Assembly: GCF_000472545.1 (NCBI RefSeq)
Contig: NZ_AWZV01000010.1
Span: forward strand, 1-64,000
Length of the DNA stretch: 64,000 nt
Origin: Burkholderia sp. WSM2232
GTDB lineage: Bacteria > Pseudomonadota > Gammaproteobacteria > Burkholderiales > Burkholderiaceae
Direction: 5' to 3'
Of the stretch, positions 9,110 through 16,832 are shown one piece after another. How positions within the stretch are numbered: position 1 is the first letter of the stretch; each line of letters opens with the position of its first letter. A program made the translations under genes and the position numbers. The notes under the pieces are model-generated. The model was given only the letters and a program-made list of their open reading frames with translations, was not told where the DNA came from and made no database searches.

Positions 9110-9445
9110 TCATTGACTGAGTACCCATTGCACGAGCGTATGCGCATCTTCGGCCGATATCGGCCCGCCGCGATCCGCGGGCAGCGGCATCGCCATGTCG
9201 CCCCAGTGAGCTTTGCCGCCCAGCCGCAGCTTGTGTTCCAGCATGGTTCGCGCGTTGGGCTCGTTGCGATAGCGTGCGGCAATCTGCTCGAACGACGGCG
9301 CGAGGAACGGCGCGTCGCGTGTGTGGCAGAACATGCAGTGATGCTGGTCCACCAGCGCGGCCGGCTCGGGCTCGGCCTGTGCGGAGGCGGCAAACAGCAT
9401 GAACGCGGCACATGCCAGCCGACAGCTACGGGATAAGGCGTTCAT
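9110..9445 (-). CDS. Small exported c-type cytochrome (class I)
   Basis: 111 residues from ATG 9445, with AGGAG upstream. There is a signal peptide (residues 1 to about 24, ending AQA-EPEP), then a single haem c site CMFCH. The distal Met ligand is likely the Met of DMAMPLP, as in cytochromes c551/c552. A soluble periplasmic electron carrier. The neighbouring regulators suggest a role in low-oxygen or nitrogen-oxide respiration, but no FNR box is visible in front of it. Confidence 0.85.
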   Translation of the reverse strand: MNALSRSCRLACAAFMLFAASAQAEPEPAALVDQHHCMFCHTRDAPFLAPSFEQIAARYRNEPNARTMLEHKLRLGGKAHWGDMAMPLPADRGGPISAEDAHTLVQWVLSQ

Positions 9446-9641
9446 CGCATGCGCTCCTGTGCGGAGATTGAGTGAGTGGCCGGTTAAGCGATGCAATGCG
9501 TTGCGCGTTGCGTTGCGTAGCGTTGCGATGCGGTTGCCCTGTGCAAGGTCCTCGCTATCGGGGCCTCGTGCATGCGCGGCGACGCGTCGACTACCCGCAT
9601 GCGCGCGGTCAGATGACCGGCGGCAGACTGCACGCGAGCGA

Positions 9642-10430
9642 TCACACCCGCATGAGGCCCTCGTGATCCAGAATCCGGATGTTCTTGCCCTGCGCGTCGA
9701 GCAAACCGTCGCGCTGGAATCGGGACAGCATCCGGCTCACTGTTTCGAGCTTGATCCCGAGATAGCTGCCGATTTCCTCGCGTGTCATGCGCAGGTGGAA
9801 TTCGGCCGGCGAATAGCCGCGCTTTCTCAGGCGATCCGACAGATTCAGCAGGAACGTGGCCACGCGCTGTTCGGCCGACATCGTGCCGAGCAGCATCATC
9901 TGCGACGATTCGCGCACGATCTCGCCGCCCATCATGCGGTGCACGTGCTGCTGGAGCACCTTCACTTCGCGGCACATGGTCTCGAGCGGATGGAAAGGAA
10001 TGATGCAGACCTTGCTGTCTTCCAGCGCGACGGCGTCGCAGCTGTGGCGGCCGAAGCAGACGCCGTCGAGCCCCAGAGAATCGCCGGCCAGATGGAAGCC
10101 GGTGACGTGCTCGCGACCGTCGCGGTGCATGACGACCGTCTTGAACGAGCCCGCCCGCACCGCGTAGATGCTCTGGAACGCGTCGTCGGCGCGGTAGATC
10201 GTCTCGCCCTGCCTGATGGTTCGCGACGGGCAGATCAGTGCTTCGATCCGTTGCAATTCCTCGGGCCTGAGACCTTGCGGCATGCAGATGGGGCGCATCG
10301 AGCACGACGTGCAGCGCAGCGCGTCGTTACGCGGCGCGCGCTCGGTGGCGGACCGTTGCGCAGGCGTGGACGCCGCGTGAAGCGGAATGAAAGTGCGCGA
10401 GCTAAGCGGATGCGCGGCGACGTCAGACAT
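9642..10430 (-). CDS. fnr: FNR-type oxygen-sensing transcription regulator (CRP/FNR family)
   Basis: 262 residues from ATG 10430, chosen because GGAG lies 6 nt upstream; an upstream in-frame start at 10502 would overlap the preceding gene more. The N-terminal CTSCSMRPICMP fits the C-x2-C-x5-C cluster motif of FNR, and a fourth Cys in SKVCIIPF matches the E. coli FNR position. The recognition helix (EEIGSYLGIKLETVSRML) keeps the E-x2-SR pattern that reads TTGAT-N4-ATCAA. It should bind a 4Fe-4S cluster without oxygen and activate the promoters listed in this window. It overlaps the upstream receiver gene by 8 bp. Confidence 0.93.
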   Translation of the reverse strand: MSDVAAHPLSSRTFIPLHAASTPAQRSATERAPRNDALRCTSCSMRPICMPQGLRPEELQRIEALICPSRTIRQGETIYRADDAFQSIYAVRAGSFKTVVMHRDGREHVTGFHLAGDSLGLDGVCFGRHSCDAVALEDSKVCIIPFHPLETMCREVKVLQQHVHRMMGGEIVRESSQMMLLGTMSAEQRVATFLLNLSDRLRKRGYSPAEFHLRMTREEIGSYLGIKLETVSRMLSRFQRDGLLDAQGKNIRILDHEGLMRV

Positions 10431-10854
10431 GATGAGCTCCAGATTGAAGAACGGCGCGTGCATGATGCTGGCCGGCGATCCGCTGGACCGTGGCTCGCGC
10501 AAGTTCGAATTCGCGGGTCTTGTCGAAAAAATAGTGAGCGCCGCCCGTCAGGCATGCTCGCCGGAACCACGCGCCGGAACGGTTGGTTAGCACCATCGCG
10601 ATCACGTGCGGCATACGTTGCGCGAGCAACGCGAGCAATTCGAGACCGCTACCACCGTTCAGACGCAACTCCGTCACCACCAGATCGGCGGCGCCGGCCT
10701 CTATGCCGGCCAACGCGGCGCCGGGCTCCTCGGCTTCGCCGACGATCTGCACGCCGTCCAGTGCGCCGAACAACGCGGCGATGCGGCGCCGCACGGGCGA
10801 TGCTTCGTCGACCAGAAACACACGCAGTGCGGGGTGAGTGAGGCTTGAGTTCAT
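10423..10854 (-). CDS. Receiver-domain-only protein with Glu at the phospho-acceptor position
   Basis: 143 residues, essentially one CheY-like domain with no output domain. The acidic pocket (VDEAS) and the conserved Lys (FFDKTREF) are kept. At the end of beta-3, where the phosphorylated Asp belongs, the sequence reads VVTELRLNGGSG, with Glu in place of Asp. It may therefore be locked in an active-like state or sense something other than phosphate. It overlaps fnr by 8 bp, so it is transcribed with it and probably coupled in translation. The promoter probably contains the palindrome at 10929-10950. Confidence 0.85.
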   Translation of the reverse strand: MNSSLTHPALRVFLVDEASPVRRRIAALFGALDGVQIVGEAEEPGAALAGIEAGAADLVVTELRLNGGSGLELLALLAQRMPHVIAMVLTNRSGAWFRRACLTGGAHYFFDKTREFELARATVQRIAGQHHARAVLQSGAHHV

Positions 10855-10928
10855 GGCTCGAAGTATCGGGCGCGCTGTCTCAAAATAAAATCGGCGCGCA
10901 GCGAACTTCGGGTAGGTAAGCGGGAAAG

Positions 10929-10950
10929 GCTGTAGGGAATTTCCTACAGC
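10929..10950 (-). promoter_or_regulatory. Palindromic operator TGTAGG-N6-CCTACA upstream of the receiver/fnr operon
   Basis: Eight-bp perfect arms (GCTGTAGG/CCTACAGC) around six bases, 20 of 22 positions symmetric, about 75 bp before the receiver-gene ATG. The layout is the same as the GacA/UvrY site TGTAAG-N6-CTTACA, that is, a NarL/FixJ-family operator. The next gene upstream encodes such a regulator. A possible -10 (TATTTT on the minus strand) starts at 10887. There is no T-run, so a terminator is unlikely. Confidence 0.65.
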
Positions 10951-10986
10951 AAGCGTCGGAGTAGCGAGCGGGGCGCTCGCCGGCGG

Positions 10987-11637
10987 TCAGATGTCGTCTT
11001 CTTCGTCGTTGACCAGTTTGTGGCGCATTGCGTAGCGCACCAGCGCGGCTTCGTGCGGCATCTGCATTTTTTCGAGGATGCGCGTCTTGTAAGTGCTGAC
11101 GGTCTTCGCGCTGACACACAGCTCGGTCGCGATCTCGGTGATCGTCTGACCCGCGGCAATGCGCTTGAGCACGTCGAATTCACGATCCGACAGGCGCTGA
11201 TGCGGCAGCAGGTCGGTGGGCTCGTTCAGGCTCTGCGCGAACCGCTCGGCCATCGCGAGGCTCACATAGACGCCGCCCGCTGCGACCTTCGTCACCGCCG
11301 AGACGAGCTCCGCGCTCGCGCTTTCCTTGGTCAGATAGCCGGACGCGCCGGCCTTGAACGCGCGTACCGCGTACTGCTGCTCCGCGTGCATGGTCAGCAC
11401 GAGAATGCGCAGCGCCGGCTTTTCGTCCTTGATCTGCCTGATCAGTTCAACGCCGTTGCGGCCCGGCATCGACAGGTCGAGCACCAGCACGTCTGCCGCG
11501 CAGGCGCGGATCAGCGCGACGGTGCTCGCGCTGTCGCTTGCTTCGCCGACCACCTGGAAGCCGCTCGCGCTTTTGAGAATGTGACGCAGCCCGTCGCGCA
11601 CGAGCGCATGGTCGTCGGCCAGCAGGACCCGGGTCAT
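10987..11637 (-). CDS. NarL/FixJ-family response regulator
   Basis: 216 residues: a receiver domain with DD at the start (LLADDHALVRDG), the phospho-Asp in VLVLDLSMPG and Lys in YLTKES, then a LuxR-type helix-turn-helix (LSDREFDVLKRIAAG ... VSAKTVSTYKTRI). It overlaps the histidine kinase gene by 4 bp, so the two form a cognate pair. Its likely target is the palindrome 37 bp beyond its stop codon, in front of the receiver/fnr operon. Confidence 0.93.
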   Translation of the reverse strand: MTRVLLADDHALVRDGLRHILKSASGFQVVGEASDSASTVALIRACAADVLVLDLSMPGRNGVELIRQIKDEKPALRILVLTMHAEQQYAVRAFKAGASGYLTKESASAELVSAVTKVAAGGVYVSLAMAERFAQSLNEPTDLLPHQRLSDREFDVLKRIAAGQTITEIATELCVSAKTVSTYKTRILEKMQMPHEAALVRYAMRHKLVNDEEDDI

Positions 11638-12980
11638 GATTGCAACTCCTGCATTTGCACAGCCTCGGCTGGAATGGTGACGCTCAACACAAAGCCTTTG
11701 CCTTGCGCAGTGTGAATGTCGACGGTGCCGCCCAGCATATGCGCGCGCTCCCGAATGCCGAGCAGGCCAAACGACTTGCCGGCCGGCTCGCCCGCGTGAG
11801 GCGAGCCAAGACCGTTGTCGGCGATGCGCAGCACGAAGCCGTCGTGTGCCGCGCGCAGGCTGAGCGTGACGAGCGTGGCGTCGGCATGGCGCGCGACGTT
11901 GGTCAGCGCCTCCTGCACGATGCGGAACAGCGCGGTGGCGCCGGTGGGGCTAAAGCGCGCGTCGCCGGTTTCGATGTCGCGCTCCACGTCTATGCCGTAA
12001 CGGTTCGTGAAGTCGTTCGCGAGCCATTCCACGGCGGGAATCAGGCCGAGGTCGTCCAGCATCACCGGGCGCAGGTCGGCGGCAATGCGGCGAACCGACG
12101 CCACCGTCACGTCGATCAAACGGCGCATGCCCTGCAAATGTTCGCGCACTTGCGCGCTCGCGGACGTGTCCAGCGCTTCTTCAACGGTCGAGATGTCCAT
12201 TTTCAACGCGGTCAGTTGCTGGCCGAGGTCGTCGTGCAGTTCGCGGGCGATGCGCGTCTTCTCGTCCTCGCGAATCTTCTGCAGGTTGGCGGACAGTTCG
12301 CGCAGTTCTTCGCGCGCGCGCTGCTGCGCCTGTTCGGCTCTGACCCGTTCGGTCACGTCGCGCAGCATCACGGTATAAAGACGTGCGTCGCCGTCGCGGA
12401 TCTGCGAGATGGAGGCCTCGATGGGGAATTCCTCGCCGTTTGCACGCAGGCCGGACAGCACGCGTTGCCGGCCCATTTGCCGGTCGGACACGCCCGTCAC
12501 GCCGAACTGTTCGACATGCCGCGCGTGCGCCGCGCGAAACCGCTCGGGGATGAAGCGCGCGAGCGGCGCGCCGATTGCGTCCATTGCCGAGCAGCCGAAA
12601 ACCTGTTCGGCCATGGGGTTGAAGAGCACGACGCGCTGCTGTTCGTCAATGGTGATGATGGCTTCCATAGACGAACGGATGATCGCCATCATGCGCGCTT
12701 CGTTCACGCCCGACTGGCTGATCGCGGCGCTCGCTTCGCTGTAGGCGGAAGAAGCCTCGCGCCGCGCGCGCACGAGCACGAACGCACTGGTGGCGACAAG
12801 CAGGGCCCCGGCGACGCAGATGAGCAGCACCGGATCGAACCAGCGCCGGGCAGCCAGCGCGAGCGCCAGCGTCACGACGAACGCGGCCGCCGCGGCAAAC
12901 GCGGGCCGCGTGGCGAATCCATTCGACTGTTCGTGCGTTACGGCACGGCGCGGTGGGGGCGTCTTACCGCTCGCGGACAT
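11634..12980 (-). CDS. PAS-domain sensor histidine kinase (HisKA_3/NarX class), possible haem PAS
   Basis: 448 residues. Two membrane segments (about 26-44 and 50-70) with almost no periplasmic loop, a PAS domain (about 95-212), a dimerisation domain with the phospho-His in RELHDDLGQQL (His249), and a HATPase_c domain with ALTNVARHAD, DNGLG and GLLGIRERA. The short loop argues for cytoplasmic sensing. In the PAS domain the FRAAHARH segment places His152 where FixL has its proximal haem ligand, and an Arg follows about 19-21 residues later, near the position of the FixL haem-pocket Arg. An oxygen-sensing role is therefore possible but unproven. Confidence 0.9.
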   Translation of the reverse strand: MSASGKTPPPRRAVTHEQSNGFATRPAFAAAAAFVVTLALALAARRWFDPVLLICVAGALLVATSAFVLVRARREASSAYSEASAAISQSGVNEARMMAIIRSSMEAIITIDEQQRVVLFNPMAEQVFGCSAMDAIGAPLARFIPERFRAAHARHVEQFGVTGVSDRQMGRQRVLSGLRANGEEFPIEASISQIRDGDARLYTVMLRDVTERVRAEQAQQRAREELRELSANLQKIREDEKTRIARELHDDLGQQLTALKMDISTVEEALDTSASAQVREHLQGMRRLIDVTVASVRRIAADLRPVMLDDLGLIPAVEWLANDFTNRYGIDVERDIETGDARFSPTGATALFRIVQEALTNVARHADATLVTLSLRAAHDGFVLRIADNGLGSPHAGEPAGKSFGLLGIRERAHMLGGTVDIHTAQGKGFVLSVTIPAEAVQMQELQS

Positions 12981-13258
12981 GTGCGCTTCCTGGCAATGAG
13001 TGCGGACCAGTTCAGCTTGCGCTGCCTGAGACCGCCGCCGCGGCGCGTGCAGGCGAGACCTTCAGTTGCCGGCAGGTGCACGGTCCGACCGGCGGTGAGC
13101 CCCGAACCTGCCGCGCGCAAAGCTGATGTTTGCGCTCATTGTCCGCGAAACGGCGCAATCATGCCAGTGCGGTGCCGCGCGAAGCCGGCAACACTGGTGC
13201 TGCGACAGGAATCGGGCACACAAGCGGGCCCTGCAGCGCTGCGCGCCGGTAGCCCGGC

Positions 13259-13762
13259 TTACGACGGTTCCTTGACGGCGTCGTCCGAAATCTTGGCGGC
13301 GGCCGGCGACGCCTCACAGTGAGCCGAAACCAGCAGCACCGGACAGGTGGCCATGCGTACAAACCGTTCCGCGACACTGCCAAGCATCAGCCGCTGCACG
13401 CCGCGTCGCCCGTGCGTACCCATCACGACCAGGTCGGCGCCGAACTCCTGCGCGGCGAGCTGGACGCGGTGCGCGACGTCGTCGCCGGTGAGCTCCGTTT
13501 CGAGCATGCGCGGCGGCCCTTTGACGCCCGACGCGGCCATCAGCGCGGTGGCGTCGGCGAGCACCTGCTTGCCTTCGTCGACGAGCGCATTGCGTATCGA
13601 CGAGGGATCGTAGCCAGGCACGTCGTAGGCCATGAGCGGCACATCCACGACGAAGACCGGCTGCAGCCGCGCGCCGGATTCGCGCGCGAGGTCCACGGCG
13701 GCGGCGAGCGCCCGCGACGACGTTGCACTGCCGTCCACGGCAACCAGAATCTTTTTGTACAT
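13259..13762 (-). CDS. Universal stress protein UspA family (ATP-binding type)
   Basis: 167 residues from ATG 13762, which has AGGAG 9 nt upstream; the in-frame GTG at 13771 overlaps that site. A single Usp domain ends with [16 protein letters not shown], which satisfies the G-x2-G-x9-G-S ATP-binding motif. It lies 34 bp after the tandem Usp gene upstream and is probably in one operon with it, under the FNR box at 14706-14719. Confidence 0.93.
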   Translation of the reverse strand: MYKKILVAVDGSATSSRALAAAVDLARESGARLQPVFVVDVPLMAYDVPGYDPSSIRNALVDEGKQVLADATALMAASGVKGPPRMLETELTGDDVAHRVQLAAQEFGADLVVMGTHGRRGVQRLMLGSVAERFVRMATCPVLLVSAHCEASPAAAKISDDAVKEPS

Positions 13763-13796
13763 GGCGAACACTCCTGAACGTCAAAAAAAGCCGCAC

Positions 13797-14633
13797 TCAA
13801 TGCGACATCAATACGGGCACGGTCATCGACTTGAGAATGGTGCGCGTGGCACCGCCCAGCACGAGCTCGCGCCAGCGTGCGTGGCCGTAACCGCCCATCA
13901 CCAGCAGATCGGCGCTGCTGTCCGCGGCCGCTGAAAGCAGCACCTCGCCGACCGGATCGTCGTTCGCCGTTTCGAGGTCCGCGACTTCGACCGGCACGCC
14001 GTGCCGGGCGATCAGCGCCGCGATGTCCGCACCGCGTACGCAGGCACGGCCGCCGTGATACATGCCGTTGATGGTCAGCACCGTGGTCTTCTTCGCGTGG
14101 CGCATGAAGGGCAAGGCGTCGTGCACGGCGCGTGCGGCCTCGCGGCTGCCGTCCCACGCCACGAGAATGCGGCTGCCTGTCGACCGTTCGCTGCGCGCAT
14201 AGGGCACCAGCAAGACCGGACGTCCGCTGGTCAGGATCAGGTTCTCGGGGAAGAGATCGCCGACATAGGATTCGGCGTCGCCTGGATTGTCCTGGCCAGC
14301 CACGATCAGATCGGCGCAGCGGCCAAGACGCGGCACGGCAAAGCCGGCGGACTCCTCCGTGGCGATCCATTCGCCCTGGACTTCCGCGCGCCGCAGCTCC
14401 GCGTGGAAGAGCCGCTCGAGCGCGGCGCGCCGTTCTGCGCGTCGCTCTTCGTGCTCGCGGTAGTACTCGGCCGTGCCGGCCATCACGTAGAGCGAGCGCG
14501 GGTCTGGCGAAAACACGGCGAACACGGCCGTGAGATGCGCGCCGAACTGCTTGGCGAGAGACAGCGCGGTTTCGAGCCGCGGATGGGCGCTCGGGCTGGT
14601 GTCGAGGTGAACGACGATGGTCTTGAAACTCAT
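13797..14633 (-). CDS. Tandem-domain universal stress protein
   Basis: 278 residues containing two Usp domains. The first (about 1-140) has lost the nucleotide-binding glycines. The second ends MGGYGHARWRELVLGG, close to the G-x2-G-x9-G motif. Proteins of this kind are typical of low-oxygen regulons in Burkholderia. It is the first gene of a two-gene unit and faces a flavodoxin-like gene across a 222-bp region with two FNR boxes. Confidence 0.92.
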   Translation of the reverse strand: MSFKTIVVHLDTSPSAHPRLETALSLAKQFGAHLTAVFAVFSPDPRSLYVMAGTAEYYREHEERRAERRAALERLFHAELRRAEVQGEWIATEESAGFAVPRLGRCADLIVAGQDNPGDAESYVGDLFPENLILTSGRPVLLVPYARSERSTGSRILVAWDGSREAARAVHDALPFMRHAKKTTVLTINGMYHGGRACVRGADIAALIARHGVPVEVADLETANDDPVGEVLLSAAADSSADLLVMGGYGHARWRELVLGGATRTILKSMTVPVLMSH

Positions 14634-14705
14634 GGCGAATGCTCCACAAAGAGGGCGACGCAGCGGCGGATGAGTTCGAGTCTAGGAACCATGCCGTCTG
14701 CGGCG

Positions 14706-14719
14706 TTGACGCAGATCAA
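14706..14719 (-). promoter_or_regulatory. FNR box (TTGACGCAGATCAA) for the tandem Usp operon
   Basis: Nine of ten consensus bases of TTGAT-N4-ATCAA. On the minus strand a -10 hexamer TAGACT runs from 14684 down to 14679, starting 28.5 nt from the box centre. This puts the box near -41, the class II activating position. Confidence 0.8.
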
Positions 14720-14752
14720 CGGCGGCCAAGGCGGCCCGCGTCGCGGCGATGT

Positions 14753-14766
14753 TTGACCTGTGTCAT
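14753..14766 (+). promoter_or_regulatory. FNR box (TTGACCTGTGTCAT) for the flavodoxin-like gene
   Basis: A slightly weaker match than its neighbour. A + strand -10 hexamer TAAGCT starts at 14788, again 28.5 nt from the box centre, and the gene starts at 14856. Confidence 0.72.
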
Positions 14767-14855
14767 GAACCGGCGCGCGCTCGCGCCTAAGCTGCGCACA
14801 TGCAGGGCGCTTGCGTATGCGCCCGTGCGTGTTTTCCACATCGAAGGAGCGAGCC

Positions 14856-15371
14856 ATGTCCGACCCCCGTGTCCTGATTGTCTTTTTCTCGCGTACAGGC
14901 ACGACGCGCACGCTCGCCATCGCGCTCGCCGGCCTGTTGTCCGCCGACGTCGAGGAGATCTGCGACTACACCGAGCGCCGCGGAGCGTCCGGCTATCTGC
15001 ACTGTGTGTTCGACTCGTGGCGCAAGCGGCCCGCGGAGATCGTGCCGACGGGGCTTGATCCGTCGCAGTACGACCTCGTGGTGCTCGGCACGCCGATATG
15101 GGCCGGCGCGGTGTCGGCGCCGGTGCGCGCGTACCTGCTGCAAAACCGCGCGAAGCTGCGCCACGTCGCCTTCTTTTGCACGTTGGGTGGGCTCGGCGCC
15201 GAAGGTGTCTTCGACGAAATGCGCGCGCTGGCCGGCAAGGCGCCCGTCGCGCAATGCAAGGTGCGCGCAGCAGAGATTCAGGGCGGTACGGCCGCGGCTT
15301 CGCTCGAAGCGTTTGCAGCGACACTGAAGCAGCATCTCGCGCATGACCGGGCGCTCGAATGGGTCTGCTGA
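14856..15371 (+). CDS. Flavodoxin-like protein
   Basis: 171 residues from ATG 14856 (GGAG 6 nt upstream); an in-frame ATG at 14811 lies too close to the predicted promoter. The N-terminal FFSRTGTTRTLA is the FMN phosphate-binding loop of flavodoxin/WrbA-like folds, and GTPIWAGAVSAPVRAYL matches the second flavin loop. It likely carries electrons or reduces quinones under low oxygen. It faces the Usp operon and has its own FNR box. The electron partner is unknown. Confidence 0.82.
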   Translation: MSDPRVLIVFFSRTGTTRTLAIALAGLLSADVEEICDYTERRGASGYLHCVFDSWRKRPAEIVPTGLDPSQYDLVVLGTPIWAGAVSAPVRAYLLQNRAKLRHVAFFCTLGGLGAEGVFDEMRALAGKAPVAQCKVRAAEIQGGTAAASLEAFAATLKQHLAHDRALEWVC

Positions 15372-15399
15372 CTGCGCCCTTCGCTAACTCGCGGCCTGC

Positions 15400-16722
15400 C
15401 TAGAGCAGAAGCAGCAGCAACGCCGCGGCGCCCATCACCGCGGTGGCGATCCAGCCGAGCGCAAGCACCGGCCGGCTCGCGGTGAATGCTCCCATCACCG
15501 CGCGTCTGGACACCAGCAGCAGGATCACCACCATCAACGGTACGGCCACCACGCCATTGACCACGGCGCTAAACAGCAGCGCTTTCATCGGACTGATCGA
15601 CGAAAACTGGATCGCCAGCGCAGCGAGCACGCTTACCGCGATGATCCCGTAGAAGCCGCGCGCATCGCGTGGTTTGCGCTCGAGTCCTTCGGGCCAGCCG
15701 AGAACCTCGGTCAACGCATACGCGCCCGAACCGGCCAGCACCGGCACGCCGATCAACCCCACGCCGAGTATGCCGAGCGAGAACAGCAGGTAAGCGAAGT
15801 CGCCGGCAAGCGGGCGCAGTGCGCTTGCGGCCTGGGCGGCCGTGGCGATGTCGGTGACGCCCGCCGCGTGCAGCGTGACAGCGGTCGCGAGCATGATGAA
15901 CCAGGCGGTCAGGTCCGAATACAGCATGCCGCTCCACGTATCCCAGCCGATGCGCAGCAATTCGGCGGGCGCTTCGCGCGCGTCGTCGACAAGCGGTGCG
16001 CTGCCCGCGTGGGCATGCATGTCCTCGACTTCTTCCGATGCCTGCCAGAAGAACAGATACGGGCTGATCGTGGTGCCGAATACTGCAACCACCATGGCCG
16101 CCGCGTTCGCGTCCAACTCCAGGTGCGGCCACACGGTGCGCAAGGCTACCTCGTGCCACGGCACATGCACGACGAACAGCACCGCGGCATAGGCGAGCAG
16201 CGAAACGGTCAGCCACTTGAGAAAGGAGACGTAGCGGTGGTAGGGCACGAAGATCTGCAATACCAGCGTGGCGAGCGCGAAAAAGACGGTGCTCAGGTGC
16301 CGGTCGATGCCGCTCACAAGTTGCGCCGCCTCGCCCATTGCGGCGATGTCGGCGGCAATGTTGAGCGTGTTGGCGACGAGCAGGAGCGCCACCACACCAT
16401 AGAGCACGGCAGGGGGGAAGGCGTCCTTGATGTTGGCGGCGAGGCCCTTGCCGGTCACGCGGCCGAGCTTCGCGCACATCAACTGCATGGCCGCCATCAG
16501 CGGGAAGGCGAGCGGCATTGTCCACAGCATGCCGAAGCCGAATTGCGCGCCGGCCTGCGAATAGGTGGCGATGCCGCTCGGGTCGTCGTCGGCGACGCCG
16601 GTGATGAGGCCCGGCCCGACGCGCGCGAGCGGGAGTTCCCGCAAGCGCGCAAGCGGCGCGCGCAGCCCGTTGAGGACGGATTCGGCGCGCGGCTGTTTCG
16701 GCTGGCTTGCATCGGGCTCCAC
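15400..16722 (-). CDS. Nramp-family transporter lacking the canonical metal-binding Met
   Basis: 440 residues with about 11 membrane segments and a cytoplasmic N-terminus. The GTG at 16722 gives the reading frame; an ATG 9 bp upstream is out of frame. In TM1 the usual DPGN is DDPSGI, and in TM6 the usual MPH motif is replaced by ISPYLFFWQ. In true Mn/Fe transporters the TM6 Met selects transition metals. Nramp-related proteins without it are known to move Mg or other substrates, so I would not name this MntH. It ends 28 bp from the convergent flavodoxin-like gene. Confidence 0.82.
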   Translation of the reverse strand: MEPDASQPKQPRAESVLNGLRAPLARLRELPLARVGPGLITGVADDDPSGIATYSQAGAQFGFGMLWTMPLAFPLMAAMQLMCAKLGRVTGKGLAANIKDAFPPAVLYGVVALLLVANTLNIAADIAAMGEAAQLVSGIDRHLSTVFFALATLVLQIFVPYHRYVSFLKWLTVSLLAYAAVLFVVHVPWHEVALRTVWPHLELDANAAAMVVAVFGTTISPYLFFWQASEEVEDMHAHAGSAPLVDDAREAPAELLRIGWDTWSGMLYSDLTAWFIMLATAVTLHAAGVTDIATAAQAASALRPLAGDFAYLLFSLGILGVGLIGVPVLAGSGAYALTEVLGWPEGLERKPRDARGFYGIIAVSVLAALAIQFSSISPMKALLFSAVVNGVVAVPLMVVILLLVSRRAVMGAFTASRPVLALGWIATAVMGAAALLLLLL

Positions 16723-16832
16723 GGCATGTCCCTCAGGAGGCGTGCGTGTTGCCGCACATTGCTACCGCGCTGTGCGGCGTGATTGCTGACGTGCTCGTTT
16801 GCGTGCTTGTTCGCGTGCTCCGCGGCCTACGC

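Noticed and set aside
9399..10841. Long open frame on the + strand across fnr and the receiver gene
   Set aside because: It runs antisense to two well-supported genes, has no family features and an Arg/His-rich composition.
11640..13322. 560-codon open frame antisense to the histidine kinase
   Set aside because: Antisense shadow of the kinase gene; composition is dominated by His, Arg and Ala without any domain.
14792..14856. Alternative upstream start of the flavodoxin-like gene at 14811
   Set aside because: It would lie only 18-20 nt from the predicted FNR transcript start and has no ribosome site; the ATG at 14856 has one.
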